The position numbers were made by a program, and so were the translations under genes. This document shows, piece after piece, positions 9,731 to 18,252 of a stretch of 64,000 nt of DNA. The notes beneath the pieces are model-generated. The model saw only the letters and a program-made list of their open reading frames with translations, had not been told where the DNA came from and searched no databases. The stretch's first letter is position 1; each line of letters starts with the position of its first letter. This DNA is from Novosphingopyxis sp965218915 (GTDB lineage: Bacteria > Pseudomonadota > Alphaproteobacteria > Sphingomonadales > Sphingomonadaceae), in the NCBI RefSeq assembly GCF_965218915.1, contig NZ_OZ244708.1, positions 3,100,001-3,164,000 on the forward strand. The letters run 5' to 3'.

Positions 9731-11109
9731 CGGGGAGGCAGCACCTTTCCTGGATTGAGAATGTTGGATGGGTCGAGCGCGCGCTTGATCGTTCGCATCA
9801 GGTCGAGTTCCGCAGGCGACCGGCTGAGACCGATATAGTTCAGCTTGTAGGTGCCGATGCCGTGCTCTGCCGAGATCGACCCGCCGACCGACCGGGTTGC
9901 CGTGTAGACGGCGTCACTGGCCATCTCGGCACTGTTGGGATGATTTCCAGGGCCAACCACGACATGCAGGTTGCCATCGCCTCCATGGCCGTAGAACATG
10001 AGCGTGGCGCCCGGAAGAGCGGCCTCGACGCGCATTTGCGCATCTGCGACGAATGCGGCCATGTCTGCAAGCGCCATGCTGACGTCGAATGCGTAGCGCG
10101 GACTGATTGCCGCCATCACGTCGATCAGGTCTTCGCGCACCGCCCAAAGACCATCTCGCTGTTTTTCGGATTGAGCGATAACCGCGTCCGTTATCAGGCC
10201 CGCCTCGAATAGCTGTTCGAGAACGCTGGAAAACGCGGCATCGTCTTGCGTCGCATCGTCGCCCATCGCTTCGACGAGAATATATATCGGGCTGCCGGAT
10301 GGCATCGGTGGCGCGCGTTGCTCGCGCTGCGCATCGCTGACAAAGGCGTAGAAATCGTTCCACATCAGCTCGAAGCTCGACAATCGTCCAGCCAACCGCG
10401 CCTGCAGCTTGTGCAGGATATTCGCAACCTGCTCGACCGAGCCTGTGGCGAGCAGCGCCGTCTGCGTACTGCGCGGCTGCGGCCGCAGTCTCAGTACCGC
10501 GCGGGTGACGATACCGAGCGTCCCCTCGCTGCCGATCATCAAATGCTTCCAGTCGTAACCCGCATTGTCCTTCAACGACTTGCCCAGCGTCGCTACGATC
10601 GTGCCGTCGGCGAGGACAGCTTCGAGACCGAGCACCATATCTCGCATCATGCCCCAACGCAGGACGCGGACGCCGCCCGCATTGGTCGAGATAACGCCAC
10701 CAATGGTTGCCGAACCCCGCGAACCTAGATCGAGCGGGAGCAGAAAGCCCTCCGCTTCGACGGCTTCCTGCACATTCTGAAGCACGGCCCCGGCTTCGAC
10801 GGTTACGGTCGAAGAGACCCTGTCGATTTCAGCGATTTGGTTCATTCGAGCCAGGTCGATGAGAATCCCGCCGGGCGCTGCCAGTCCCCCGCCCACCAGC
10901 CCGGTGCCGCCACCCCATGGGGTGACCGGCGTGGCCGAAGAATGGGCATAACGCAGAACCGCGGCAACTTCTTCGGTCGAGCGAGGACGTATTACGGCAC
11001 CAGGGTCACTGCGCGATTTTTTCAGAATGTCGCTACGATAGCGCTCTTCGATCGCGTCCCCATGGACAACGCCGTCGCATCCGACGATGGATTGGAGCGC
11101 ATCGATCAC
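9727..11109 (-). CDS. FAD-linked 2-hydroxyacid dehydrogenase (GlcD/D-lactate dehydrogenase type)
   Basis: This 460-residue VAO/PCMH-type flavoprotein has the FAD-binding segment TPWGGGTGLVGGGLAAPGG, with SRGSATIGGVISTNAGG and GSEGTLGIVT further on. The C-terminal FAD-oxidase domain ends with the typical SAEHGIGTYK, LKRALDP-like and ILNPGKVLPP motifs. Family members oxidise D-2-hydroxyacids to 2-ketoacids and pass electrons to quinone or an Fe-S partner. It is flanked by the ferredoxin reductase and the lactonase with 4-bp overlaps. A lactonase product, a hydroxyacid, could be its substrate; this is inference from gene order. A second GlcD protein is encoded at 28325. Confidence 0.88.
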   Translation of the reverse strand: MIDALQSIVGCDGVVHGDAIEERYRSDILKKSRSDPGAVIRPRSTEEVAAVLRYAHSSATPVTPWGGGTGLVGGGLAAPGGILIDLARMNQIAEIDRVSSTVTVEAGAVLQNVQEAVEAEGFLLPLDLGSRGSATIGGVISTNAGGVRVLRWGMMRDMVLGLEAVLADGTIVATLGKSLKDNAGYDWKHLMIGSEGTLGIVTRAVLRLRPQPRSTQTALLATGSVEQVANILHKLQARLAGRLSSFELMWNDFYAFVSDAQREQRAPPMPSGSPIYILVEAMGDDATQDDAAFSSVLEQLFEAGLITDAVIAQSEKQRDGLWAVREDLIDVMAAISPRYAFDVSMALADMAAFVADAQMRVEAALPGATLMFYGHGGDGNLHVVVGPGNHPNSAEMASDAVYTATRSVGGSISAEHGIGTYKLNYIGLSRSPAELDLMRTIKRALDPSNILNPGKVLPPR

Positions 11110-12320
11110 GTCGCGACGCTTTCGCCGATACCTGCCGCTTCCAGTCCTTCGATCCAGCTTGGATCGCGATCAAGCAGACGCCGGAAGGTCAGGACGCGTT
11201 TGGTGTTGGCTATAGCGAATGCTCCGATCATCCGATCGTCGCGGCGAAATAGCGCCAGCAGCTTGCCATCCGCGTCATCGACAATCCGTACCTCGTGATG
11301 ATCGTATGCGGAGCCGACCAATTGCATTTTGATCCCGTACTGATCCGACCAGAACCACGGCACCGGTGCATATGGCTCATGTGCCGCCGGATCGTCGTCC
11401 GCCGCCAGCAGACGGCGCGCGGCGTGCACACCCATGCGCACCGCATTGTCCCAATGCTCGACACGACGAAGCTCGCCATAGCGGCGATTGGGCCAGCGGG
11501 CGATATCTCCGCAAGCGACGATGCCTGGTGCAGCAAGGCAGGTTTCGTCGCACAGGATGCCATTGTCGATGATAAGGTCTGATTGTTCCAGCCAGTCGGT
11601 ATTTGGCAGCACGCCGATACCTACGACCGCCAGGTCCGCCGCGACAAAGCTGCCATCGGAGAGCCGAACGCCAGCCAGCGCGCCCTCTCCCTCAAGCGCG
11701 GCAACCGCGACGTCGAGGCGGACATCAACTCCATGATCGCGGTGGATATTGGCAATCCGATGCGCCAGTTCGTCGCCCAGCACGTGACGAGCGGGAGCCG
11801 TGGCCTCGATCATCGTAACAGGAAAGCCCATTTTACGACACGATGAGGCAACTTCCTGACCGATGAATCCTGCGCCGATCACCGCAACCCTGGTCTCGGC
11901 CCGCAGTTGATTTCGCAGTCCCGTAACATCGTCGAGCGAACGCAGCATATGCACACCATCCAGCTCCGCGCCGGGTAGCGTTCGGGGCGTGGCACCGGCG
12001 GCAATGACGATCCCACCGGGAAATTCGGCGCTGGACCCGTCATCGAAACCTATCGCACGGCGCTCTACATCGATGGAGGTGGCCCGAAGGCCGAGCCACC
12101 ATTCAGCGTCCAGTTCTCCCTCCTCGAAACGCAGATTTGCCTGCGTCGGCGGCCAGTCGCCGCAAAGCAATTCCTTCGACAGTGGCGGTCGATCATATGG
12201 TCGATGAGGTTCGTCGCCGATCATGACCAACCGGCCACGATATCCCTGCCGGCGAAGCTCCAGTCCGGCATTCAGGCCGGCGAGCGATGCACCGACAATG
12301 GCGATCGGGTCTGAGTTCAT
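11106..12320 (-). CDS. NADH-dependent ferredoxin reductase for P450 electron transfer
   Basis: This 404-residue FAD protein of the putidaredoxin-reductase type has an N-terminal FAD dinucleotide fold (AIVGASLAGLNAGLELRR), the RPYDRPPLSKELL motif, an NAD fold (VAVIGAGFIGQEVASSCR) and the second FAD contact CGDIARWPN. It would move electrons from NADH to the small ferredoxin encoded 6 bp upstream in the operon and so drive the two P450s encoded before that. It is the only reductase in the cluster, so it may also serve the P450/ferredoxin pair at 22280-23686. Confidence 0.92.
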   Translation of the reverse strand: MNSDPIAIVGASLAGLNAGLELRRQGYRGRLVMIGDEPHRPYDRPPLSKELLCGDWPPTQANLRFEEGELDAEWWLGLRATSIDVERRAIGFDDGSSAEFPGGIVIAAGATPRTLPGAELDGVHMLRSLDDVTGLRNQLRAETRVAVIGAGFIGQEVASSCRKMGFPVTMIEATAPARHVLGDELAHRIANIHRDHGVDVRLDVAVAALEGEGALAGVRLSDGSFVAADLAVVGIGVLPNTDWLEQSDLIIDNGILCDETCLAAPGIVACGDIARWPNRRYGELRRVEHWDNAVRMGVHAARRLLAADDDPAAHEPYAPVPWFWSDQYGIKMQLVGSAYDHHEVRIVDDADGKLLALFRRDDRMIGAFAIANTKRVLTFRRLLDRDPSWIEGLEAAGIGESVAT

Positions 12321-12326
12321 CGACGA

Positions 12327-12518
12327 TTAGGCCTCTAACCTAAGCGCGCGCTTCGGACAGACTCTTACCGCCGCGCTCGCTTGCTCTTTCAGCTCGGCCC
12401 CGAACTCGTCCTTCAGGACGACCAGTTCGTCATCGTCGTTCAACTCGAAGATATCCGGCGCTTCCACCGAACAGACGCCATTGCCGTCACACAATGCCCA
12501 ATCCACCACGACCTTCAT
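12327..12518 (-). CDS. Ferredoxin, single-cluster 3Fe-4S type
   Basis: This 63-residue ferredoxin has the cysteine pattern C10-x5-C16 and C54-Pro, with Asn13 in the position that would hold a fourth cysteine. That is the CxxNxxC(x)nCP pattern of P450-associated 3Fe-4S (or labile 4Fe-4S) ferredoxins. The start overlaps the upstream P450 stop by 4 bp (ATGA) and the reductase gene follows after 6 bp. The three form a complete class-I electron-transfer chain. Confidence 0.92.
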   Translation of the reverse strand: MKVVVDWALCDGNGVCSVEAPDIFELNDDDELVVLKDEFGAELKEQASAAVRVCPKRALRLEA

Positions 12519-13747
12519 GCCAGTTCCTTGACTTTAACGAAAAGACTGTTCCAACCCCATTGGAAGCTCGATGGCAGACGGGTGGAACGCGACATATCGA
12601 AAGCATAGGATTTCACGCGCCGTAAAAAGGCGTCGACAAGGACGCGCAGCTCGAGCCGCGCGACATGCGAACCGATGCAATGATGCTGACCAAAGCCGAA
12701 GGAGATCACCTGATCGATTTCCCGATTCCAGAGGAATTCGTCGGGCCGGTCGAATATGCGTTCGTCTCGCGCTGCCGATCCGAATAGCGCCAACACCCTC
12801 TGGCCCGGGCGGATGTGCTGGCCAGCGACAACGGTCTCTTTGTGACAGGTCCGGGCAAACCATTGCGCGGGTGCGCAAAAACGAATGAATTCCTCGATCG
12901 CGATCGGCACACCCCCGGCAAGGTCGGCCTGCACGGCGGCGAGCTGTTCTGGATGACTGGCAAGCTCCATCAGCCCGTGCGCGGTGATCTTGGGTACAGT
13001 CTCCGTACCTCCGACGAACACGCAGATACCCTGCATCGCGACCTCTCGATCGGTAAGCGGACGCTCTTCGAAGCGGTAATTGATGAGTCCATCGACCAGT
13101 GGCACCGATCCGTCCGCACCCGCCGCGCGGCGGCGCTCGACCGATGGCTGGATCAGCGCGACAAGGTTATCGACCAGCTTGGTCAGGTCCACACCGCCTG
13201 CTTCAGGATCGGACACCGTCACTGCGTTGACGGCGTTGCGCACCTCAACAGCCTGGCTCGCCGGCATGCCAAAGAAATGACAGGTGATGGCTGCTGCGAC
13301 GACGCCGCCATAATCCTGGGTAAGATCAAACTCGCCGCGCGGCAGGAGCGCATTGAGACGTTCCTCAGCAAGATCGCGCACCATGTCCTCAATAGAGAGC
13401 ACGCTTTTGGGTCGCAGCGGCTTGATCTGTGCCTTGCGGATCTGCTCGTACCATGGATAACCGAGGTTGGAGCTGCGCGGCAATGGGTCCATCTCAAGTG
13501 GCGGCGGCGCCTCTTCGTGATGAACAGATGCCAGCAGCGAGGGGCTAGGCAATGTCTGTTCCGAGGCGATGAAGACGTTGTCGCCCTGACTCATCAACTC
13601 GATGATGTCATCGAACCGCGAAAATACGAAGGTGTCGTATTTTGCCGCGTAATAGACAGGATGGTTCGCGCGCAATTCCTTGTACCAGGGAAGCGGGTTC
13701 TCCATCACTTCTGGCGCGAACGGATCATAGGCGAACGGCGCGTTCAT
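12515..13747 (-). CDS. Cytochrome P450 monooxygenase (first of tandem pair)
   Basis: This 410-residue soluble P450 has its haem thiolate Cys357 in SFGFGQHHCIGS. The ExxR pair is Glu286/Arg289 (EEFIR), and the I-helix oxygen-activation segment GGTET has Glu249-Thr250. All standard catalytic elements are present. It starts on the last base of the stop codon of the next P450 upstream (TGATG), so the two P450s are co-translated, and the ferredoxin overlaps its end. It probably hydroxylates or oxidises a hydrophobic substrate. The subfamily and site of attack cannot be assigned without a database. Confidence 0.93.
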   Translation of the reverse strand: MNAPFAYDPFAPEVMENPLPWYKELRANHPVYYAAKYDTFVFSRFDDIIELMSQGDNVFIASEQTLPSPSLLASVHHEEAPPPLEMDPLPRSSNLGYPWYEQIRKAQIKPLRPKSVLSIEDMVRDLAEERLNALLPRGEFDLTQDYGGVVAAAITCHFFGMPASQAVEVRNAVNAVTVSDPEAGGVDLTKLVDNLVALIQPSVERRRAAGADGSVPLVDGLINYRFEERPLTDREVAMQGICVFVGGTETVPKITAHGLMELASHPEQLAAVQADLAGGVPIAIEEFIRFCAPAQWFARTCHKETVVAGQHIRPGQRVLALFGSAARDERIFDRPDEFLWNREIDQVISFGFGQHHCIGSHVARLELRVLVDAFLRRVKSYAFDMSRSTRLPSSFQWGWNSLFVKVKELA

Positions 13748-15024
13748 CAGGCGGTCTCTTGCGCGAACGTCTCGACGCGAACCTGAAGGTTGCGCAGTGT
13801 CAGGACGTTGATGTTTTCAGGCTCCCAGTCGAGCGGGCCCTTGTCCATGATCTCGAAATCCTTGACGCGCTTGAGCCAGTGTTGAAGGAACACCTGGCCC
13901 TCAAGTCTCGCCAGTGCGGCACCGAGACAGAAATGCGCGCCAATCGCAAAGGCCAAATGCCGAGCCGCATTAGGGCGCTCCACATCGAATTCGTGCGGAT
14001 CGGGGAAGACGCTGGGATCGTGATTCGCCGCGTTGAGAAATAGCAGCGCCATCGAGCCTTTGGGGATCGTCTTGCCACGAAGCTCGACATCCGCGGTAGT
14101 CATGCGCGTGATGACCGGTGCCGGCGCACGGTAGCGAAGAATTTCGTCGATCGCCTTGGGTATCAGATCAGGATTCTCGCGTAGCTTCTCCAACTGATCC
14201 CGGTTTTTGTCTAGGATGACGAGAGAGTTGGAAAGCAGGCCTTGGGTAGTCTGGAACGCGGCAAAATAGGCGAAGATCGCCATCTTCTGCAGCTCCCACT
14301 GGGTTAGCTTCTCGCCATCCGCCTCGGCTTTGATCAGGCCGGTCATCATGTCCTTGCGCGGGTTTTTCCGACGATCTTCGAAGATCGGGTCGAACAATGC
14401 GCAAAGCTGATTGTACGCCTTCTTGCCAAGCGCGAGCTGCTCGTCGGACACCGGCATGCCAATATAGTGGCTCATCGAATTCTCGATGTCGCGCGTAAGC
14501 CCGTAATAGAGTTCGCGGTCATCGTCGGGCACGCCCATCATCTCGGTAATCATCGCCTGCGGCAGCGGCGTTGCATAATCGGTGAGGAAATTGAATTCGC
14601 CCCGCGGCAGGACTTTGTCGAACAGGGCCGCCGATGTCCGCTCGGCATAAGGACGCAGGCCTTCGATCACATTGGGGCGAAACGCCTGGCCTGCCAGACT
14701 GCGCAACCGGGTATGCCGTGGCGGATCGATTCCGACCAGCGTTCCGGTCGCGAAATAGACTTCGCGCTGTTCCTCCGGCATGCGGTCGAAACGACGCTCG
14801 ATGGAGAAGGGATCGCCGTCGTTGCGCAATATGTGATTGATGTCCTCATAGCGAAATACACCCCACGCCTGAATATCCGGCAATTCGGCGACCGGATGAT
14901 TCGCGAGCATGTGATCATACCACGGATAAGGATCCTGGCGTCCTTCGGGGGTCCACAACGGATGCTGTGCAACATCCGAAGGGTGCGCATCGTGCGATCG
15001 GGAAAATATTTCGGTATCGCCCAT
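13747..15024 (-). CDS. Cytochrome P450 with Gln in the I-helix acid position
   Basis: This 425-residue P450 has haem Cys366 (FAIGAHFCLG), the ExxR pair Glu294/Arg297 and the C-helix motif DPPRHTRLRSL. In the I-helix the normal Ala-Gly-x-Asp/Glu-Thr-Thr reads AAFQTT (255-260), with Gln258 replacing the acidic residue used for proton delivery. Thr259 remains. This may slow oxygen activation, alter the peroxide shunt or support a non-hydroxylating reaction. GAGAGG just before its ATG overlaps the stop codon of the upstream SDR, consistent with operon translation. The family call is certain; the function is unknown. Confidence 0.92.
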   Translation of the reverse strand: MGDTEIFSRSHDAHPSDVAQHPLWTPEGRQDPYPWYDHMLANHPVAELPDIQAWGVFRYEDINHILRNDGDPFSIERRFDRMPEEQREVYFATGTLVGIDPPRHTRLRSLAGQAFRPNVIEGLRPYAERTSAALFDKVLPRGEFNFLTDYATPLPQAMITEMMGVPDDDRELYYGLTRDIENSMSHYIGMPVSDEQLALGKKAYNQLCALFDPIFEDRRKNPRKDMMTGLIKAEADGEKLTQWELQKMAIFAYFAAFQTTQGLLSNSLVILDKNRDQLEKLRENPDLIPKAIDEILRYRAPAPVITRMTTADVELRGKTIPKGSMALLFLNAANHDPSVFPDPHEFDVERPNAARHLAFAIGAHFCLGAALARLEGQVFLQHWLKRVKDFEIMDKGPLDWEPENINVLTLRNLQVRVETFAQETA

Positions 15025-15033
15025 TACTGCCTC

Positions 15034-15840
15034 TCAACGACTGGTGTATCCGCCGTCTACGGGGAGTGCGATACCCGTGACGAACGAGGAATCATCTGAC
15101 GCAAGCCACAAGGCGGCGTGCGCGACCTCTTCGGGCTCGCCGGCACGGCCCATCGGTACCGACGCACTGACTCCGGTGCGAACGCGCTCGTCGAGTTCCC
15201 CTTGCGACAGCGTTTCGCCCGGTTTGGCGAAGAAGGTCGGCAGCATCGGAGTATTAGTCGGCCCTGGACATACGGCGTTTACGCGAATTCGCTCTTTGGC
15301 GAAGCGCTGTGCCAGTCCCATCATCATGCCGATGACGGCGAATTTCTGCGCGGAATAGATCGGGCTGTAAGCAGATCCGACAAGACCGGCTGTCGACGCC
15401 GTGAATATTATGGAACCACCGTCTGCGTTCTCACGCAGCAATTTCGACGCCTGTCCGCTGGCGACCAGCGCCGCGGTGACGTTCACCGCGTGGCTGCGGT
15501 CATAGGCGTCCATGTCGAGATCCTCGACGTCCACCGGGCAGGCGATGCCCGCATGGTTCCATAAGATATCGACGCCACCCAATAATTCAGCCGCGTCATG
15601 GACCAGCTTTTTCGCCGCCGACAAATCGCAAAGATCGACGACCAAGGCGTGGGCTTCCGCGCCGTGTTCTCGCAACTCCGCTACTGCGGCGTCGAGCGCT
15701 TCTCGGTTGATGTCGACGAGCACGAGCCGTGCACCTTCGCGTGCAAACAAGCGAGCGCCGGCAAGCCCCATCCCGGATGCCGCCGCCGTTATTATCGTTC
15801 GTTTTCCCGCCAGTCGCAACGCCCTCTCCTCAACTTGCAT
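15034..15840 (-). CDS. Short-chain dehydrogenase/reductase (SDR), classical type
   Basis: This 268-residue Rossmann enzyme has the NAD(P) motif TAAASGMG, an NHAG motif (WNHAGIA) and the C-terminal SFVTGIALPVDGG. The active site is Ser-Tyr-Lys: FTASTAGLVG, then YSAQK. It would oxidise an alcohol produced by a P450 to a ketone or aldehyde. The listed ATG overlaps the end of the aldehyde dehydrogenase gene by 11 bp. A TTG codon at 15819 is preceded by GAGGAG at good spacing and would remove this overlap, so the protein may start there (LRLAGKRTII). It sits between the aldehyde dehydrogenase and the P450 pair. Confidence 0.9.
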   Translation of the reverse strand: MQVEERALRLAGKRTIITAAASGMGLAGARLFAREGARLVLVDINREALDAAVAELREHGAEAHALVVDLCDLSAAKKLVHDAAELLGGVDILWNHAGIACPVDVEDLDMDAYDRSHAVNVTAALVASGQASKLLRENADGGSIIFTASTAGLVGSAYSPIYSAQKFAVIGMMMGLAQRFAKERIRVNAVCPGPTNTPMLPTFFAKPGETLSQGELDERVRTGVSASVPMGRAGEPEEVAHAALWLASDDSSFVTGIALPVDGGYTSR

Positions 15841-17308
15841 ATTGGTTCGGAAACTGGCCGGTCAGGTTCACCGCCGTCGCCTTGGTCTCAAGATAGCTAT
15901 CCAAGGCTTCTATGCCGTTCTCGCGGCCCCATCCCGATTGCTTCATACCGCCATAGGGAATCGGAAAACGTATGAAGCGATAGGTGTTGATCCATACGCT
16001 CCCCGCCTCGATCTGGGCGGCGACGCGGTGCGCGCGGCCCAGATCGCGGGTCCACAGTCCAGCGGTGAGTCCGTAATCGGTATCGTTTGCGATCGCGACA
16101 GCTTCTTCTTCCGTGTCGAAGGGAATCAGCGCGGCCACCGGGCCAAAAATTTCATCGCGAGCGATCCGCATCGAATTATCGACATCGGCATAAACGGTCG
16201 GCTTGACATAATATCCGTCAGCCAGGTCCCCGGCGATCATCCTTTCCCCGCCCGCGACCAAAGTCGCGCCTTCATCGCGCGCAACATCGAAATAGGACAT
16301 CGTCTTTTCGAGCTGGGCGGTATGCGCTTGCGGTCCCATATGGGTTTGCGGGTCCATCGGCTGGCCAACCCGGACCATCGCCGCGCGATCGCGGAATGCG
16401 TCGCGAACCTTCGTATAAATCGACCGCTGCACCAATACACGACTGCCCAGCGCACAGCTTTGCCCGCATACCGCCCAGGCGGAAGACGTAGCGGCGTTTA
16501 TCGCCATTTCGATATCGGCGTCCTCGAAAATAATATGGGGAGCCTTGCCGCCCAATTCGAAGGTGAAGCGCTTGAGAGTGGGCGCGCCGAGCACCAGCAA
16601 TTTCTTGGCTGTCGCGCCTGATCCGGTGAACGAGATTTTATCAACCCCGCGATGCTCTACAAGCCGCGACCCGCCCCCATTGCCATATGCTGGCACCACG
16701 TTGAAAACGCCCGGCGGAATACCCGCTTCCTCGGCTATCCGTGCCAAATAAAAGGCGCCGACCGGGGTGATTTCGGATGGTTTCAAGATGACCGTGCACC
16801 CCGCCGCCAAGGCCGGTGCGATCTTGAGATTGGCAAGAAAACTCGGCGCGTTCCATGCGGTGATCGCGCCGACCACACCGACCGGCTCGCGTGTAGTATA
16901 GACGTGAACGGACGGATCCATCGGAATCGTCCGGCCACCGAGCTTGTCCGCCAGTGAGGCGTTCCACCACCAGATCTGACCATGACCCGGAAATTCGGGC
17001 TTAGTGTCGCGGATCGGGCGTCCGGTATCGCGCGACTCAACGTAGGAAAGCGTGTCCGCTTCACGCACGTAAAGTTCGGCGAAACGCCGCAGTAGCCCCG
17101 CCCGTTCGGCGACCGGCATTGTCTTCCACTTGCCCTTCCTCGCGTCACCCGCGGCATCAATCGCGCGGTCCATGTCAAGGGCGCCACCGAAGGCAGCCGT
17201 CGCCCATGTTTGACCGTTGGCCGGATCAACCGATTCAATCACGCCGCCGTCTATCGGCGCAACCCATTCGCCGCCAATGTAGAGCCGATCTTGCGTGGTC
17301 GATACCAT
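15830..17308 (-). CDS. NAD(P)-dependent aldehyde dehydrogenase
   Basis: This aldehyde dehydrogenase of about 492 residues has the NAD motif FTGSGATAKK, the general-base Glu in ELGGKAPHIIFED and a catalytic Cys in CGQSCALGSR. It oxidises an aldehyde to an acid, as expected after P450 and SDR steps. The open frame extends to 17398, but that extension overlaps the operator palindrome. The ATG at 17308 (MVSTTQDRLYIGGEW) has AGGACAGGG upstream and begins at the conserved family N-terminus, so it is chosen. It is the first gene of the nine-gene operon that runs to 8066, controlled from 17309-17486. Confidence 0.93.
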   Translation of the reverse strand: MVSTTQDRLYIGGEWVAPIDGGVIESVDPANGQTWATAAFGGALDMDRAIDAAGDARKGKWKTMPVAERAGLLRRFAELYVREADTLSYVESRDTGRPIRDTKPEFPGHGQIWWWNASLADKLGGRTIPMDPSVHVYTTREPVGVVGAITAWNAPSFLANLKIAPALAAGCTVILKPSEITPVGAFYLARIAEEAGIPPGVFNVVPAYGNGGGSRLVEHRGVDKISFTGSGATAKKLLVLGAPTLKRFTFELGGKAPHIIFEDADIEMAINAATSSAWAVCGQSCALGSRVLVQRSIYTKVRDAFRDRAAMVRVGQPMDPQTHMGPQAHTAQLEKTMSYFDVARDEGATLVAGGERMIAGDLADGYYVKPTVYADVDNSMRIARDEIFGPVAALIPFDTEEEAVAIANDTDYGLTAGLWTRDLGRAHRVAAQIEAGSVWINTYRFIRFPIPYGGMKQSGWGRENGIEALDSYLETKATAVNLTGQFPNQYAS

Positions 17309-17382
17309 CAGAAACCCTGTCCTAATTTCCAGATCGGACGACTGAATGAATCTCCGATCCGTCAGAGCCCTTCTGTTTTCTG

Positions 17383-17398
17383 TTGACAATCGTGTCAA
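17383..17398. promoter_or_regulatory. Palindromic operator copy 2 (TTGACA-ATCG-TGTCAA)
   Basis: A perfect 6+4+6 inverted repeat lies in the divergent promoter region between the aldehyde dehydrogenase operon (start 17308) and the crotonase operon (start 17487). One bound dimer could control both nine-gene operons. Arms and spacing are identical to the copy at 7199. Confidence 0.82.
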
Positions 17399-17486
17399 GG
17401 GTGTTCGACAAAAGGAGCATGGAAAACGCCGATGAATTCCATGCCGAGTTTGGCGTTGGGCTTGCGGAAAATAGGGGATACCGTTC

Positions 17487-18248
17487 GTGCAATGGGTAAC
17501 TTACGAAGTCGACGATGATGGCATCGCCGTAATTTCGATGAACCGGCCCGAGCGGCTGAACGCCTGGGGTTCGGAGATGGCAAGCGACCTGAGCGAGGCG
17601 TTCGAACGCTATAATGGCGATCGTTCTGCTCGCGTTGCGATCCTCCGTGGCGAAGGCCGTGCATTTTGCGTCGGCGCGGACGCCAAGGAATATACCGAGC
17701 GTCAAGGCAGCTGGTCTAGCCAACCCCGTGAAGAGATGGGAATCTTCGGCCAGGGAAAGCTCTTCAAGCCTGTGATCGGAGCGATCCAGGGACATTGCCT
17801 CGGCGCCGGACTAATTCTGCTGGCGGTACGCTGCGATATCCGCATTGCCGCAGACGACGCTCTCTTCGGACTGCCCGAAGTGGCTGTCGGCATCGTAAAT
17901 TGTGAAGTGCCGCTTGCCAACCAAGCGATTCCGCTGTGCTTGTTGATGGAAATGTCGATGACCGCCGAGGCGATCGACGCCAATCGCGCACTGGCCCACG
18001 GCATGGTCAACAAAGTTGTACCCGGCGAACAGTTGCTGGAAGAATCGATGAAGATGGCGCGCACAATCGCGAAGCAGTCGCCGCTAGCAGTCAGGCTATC
18101 GAAAGAAAATCTGCTCAGTGCTGTCGCGGTGACGGACGAGGCCAAGGCGAATGAAATCCGACTATATAACCTGTCGTCGCATTCCGCCGATGCGATAGAG
18201 GGATTTCAGGCCCATACCGAGCGTCGCGATCCGGTTTGGCGGAGCTGA
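17487..18248 (+). CDS. Enoyl-CoA hydratase/isomerase family protein
   Basis: This 253-residue crotonase has oxyanion-hole segments AFCVGADAKEY and GHCLGAGLILLAVRCD. It keeps one catalytic-type Glu in LFGLPEVAVGI, while the first Glu position is Leu/Ile. The start is GTG, preceded by AGGGGA at 8 nt. It opens the plus-strand operon (CoA-transferase, acyl-CoA synthetase, MFS, ferredoxin, P450, cyclase, FMN oxidase, aldolase). A CoA-thioester hydratase or lyase role fits that context; the exact reaction is open. Confidence 0.87.
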   Translation: MQWVTYEVDDDGIAVISMNRPERLNAWGSEMASDLSEAFERYNGDRSARVAILRGEGRAFCVGADAKEYTERQGSWSSQPREEMGIFGQGKLFKPVIGAIQGHCLGAGLILLAVRCDIRIAADDALFGLPEVAVGIVNCEVPLANQAIPLCLLMEMSMTAEAIDANRALAHGMVNKVVPGEQLLEESMKMARTIAKQSPLAVRLSKENLLSAVAVTDEAKANEIRLYNLSSHSADAIEGFQAHTERRDPVWRS

Positions 18249-18252
18249 ATCC

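Noticed and set aside
15034..15840. A third halohydrin-dehalogenase-like SDR.
   Set aside because: It has the normal Gly-rich NAD loop, NHAG and a Tyr-x3-Lys active site, so it is an ordinary dehydrogenase.
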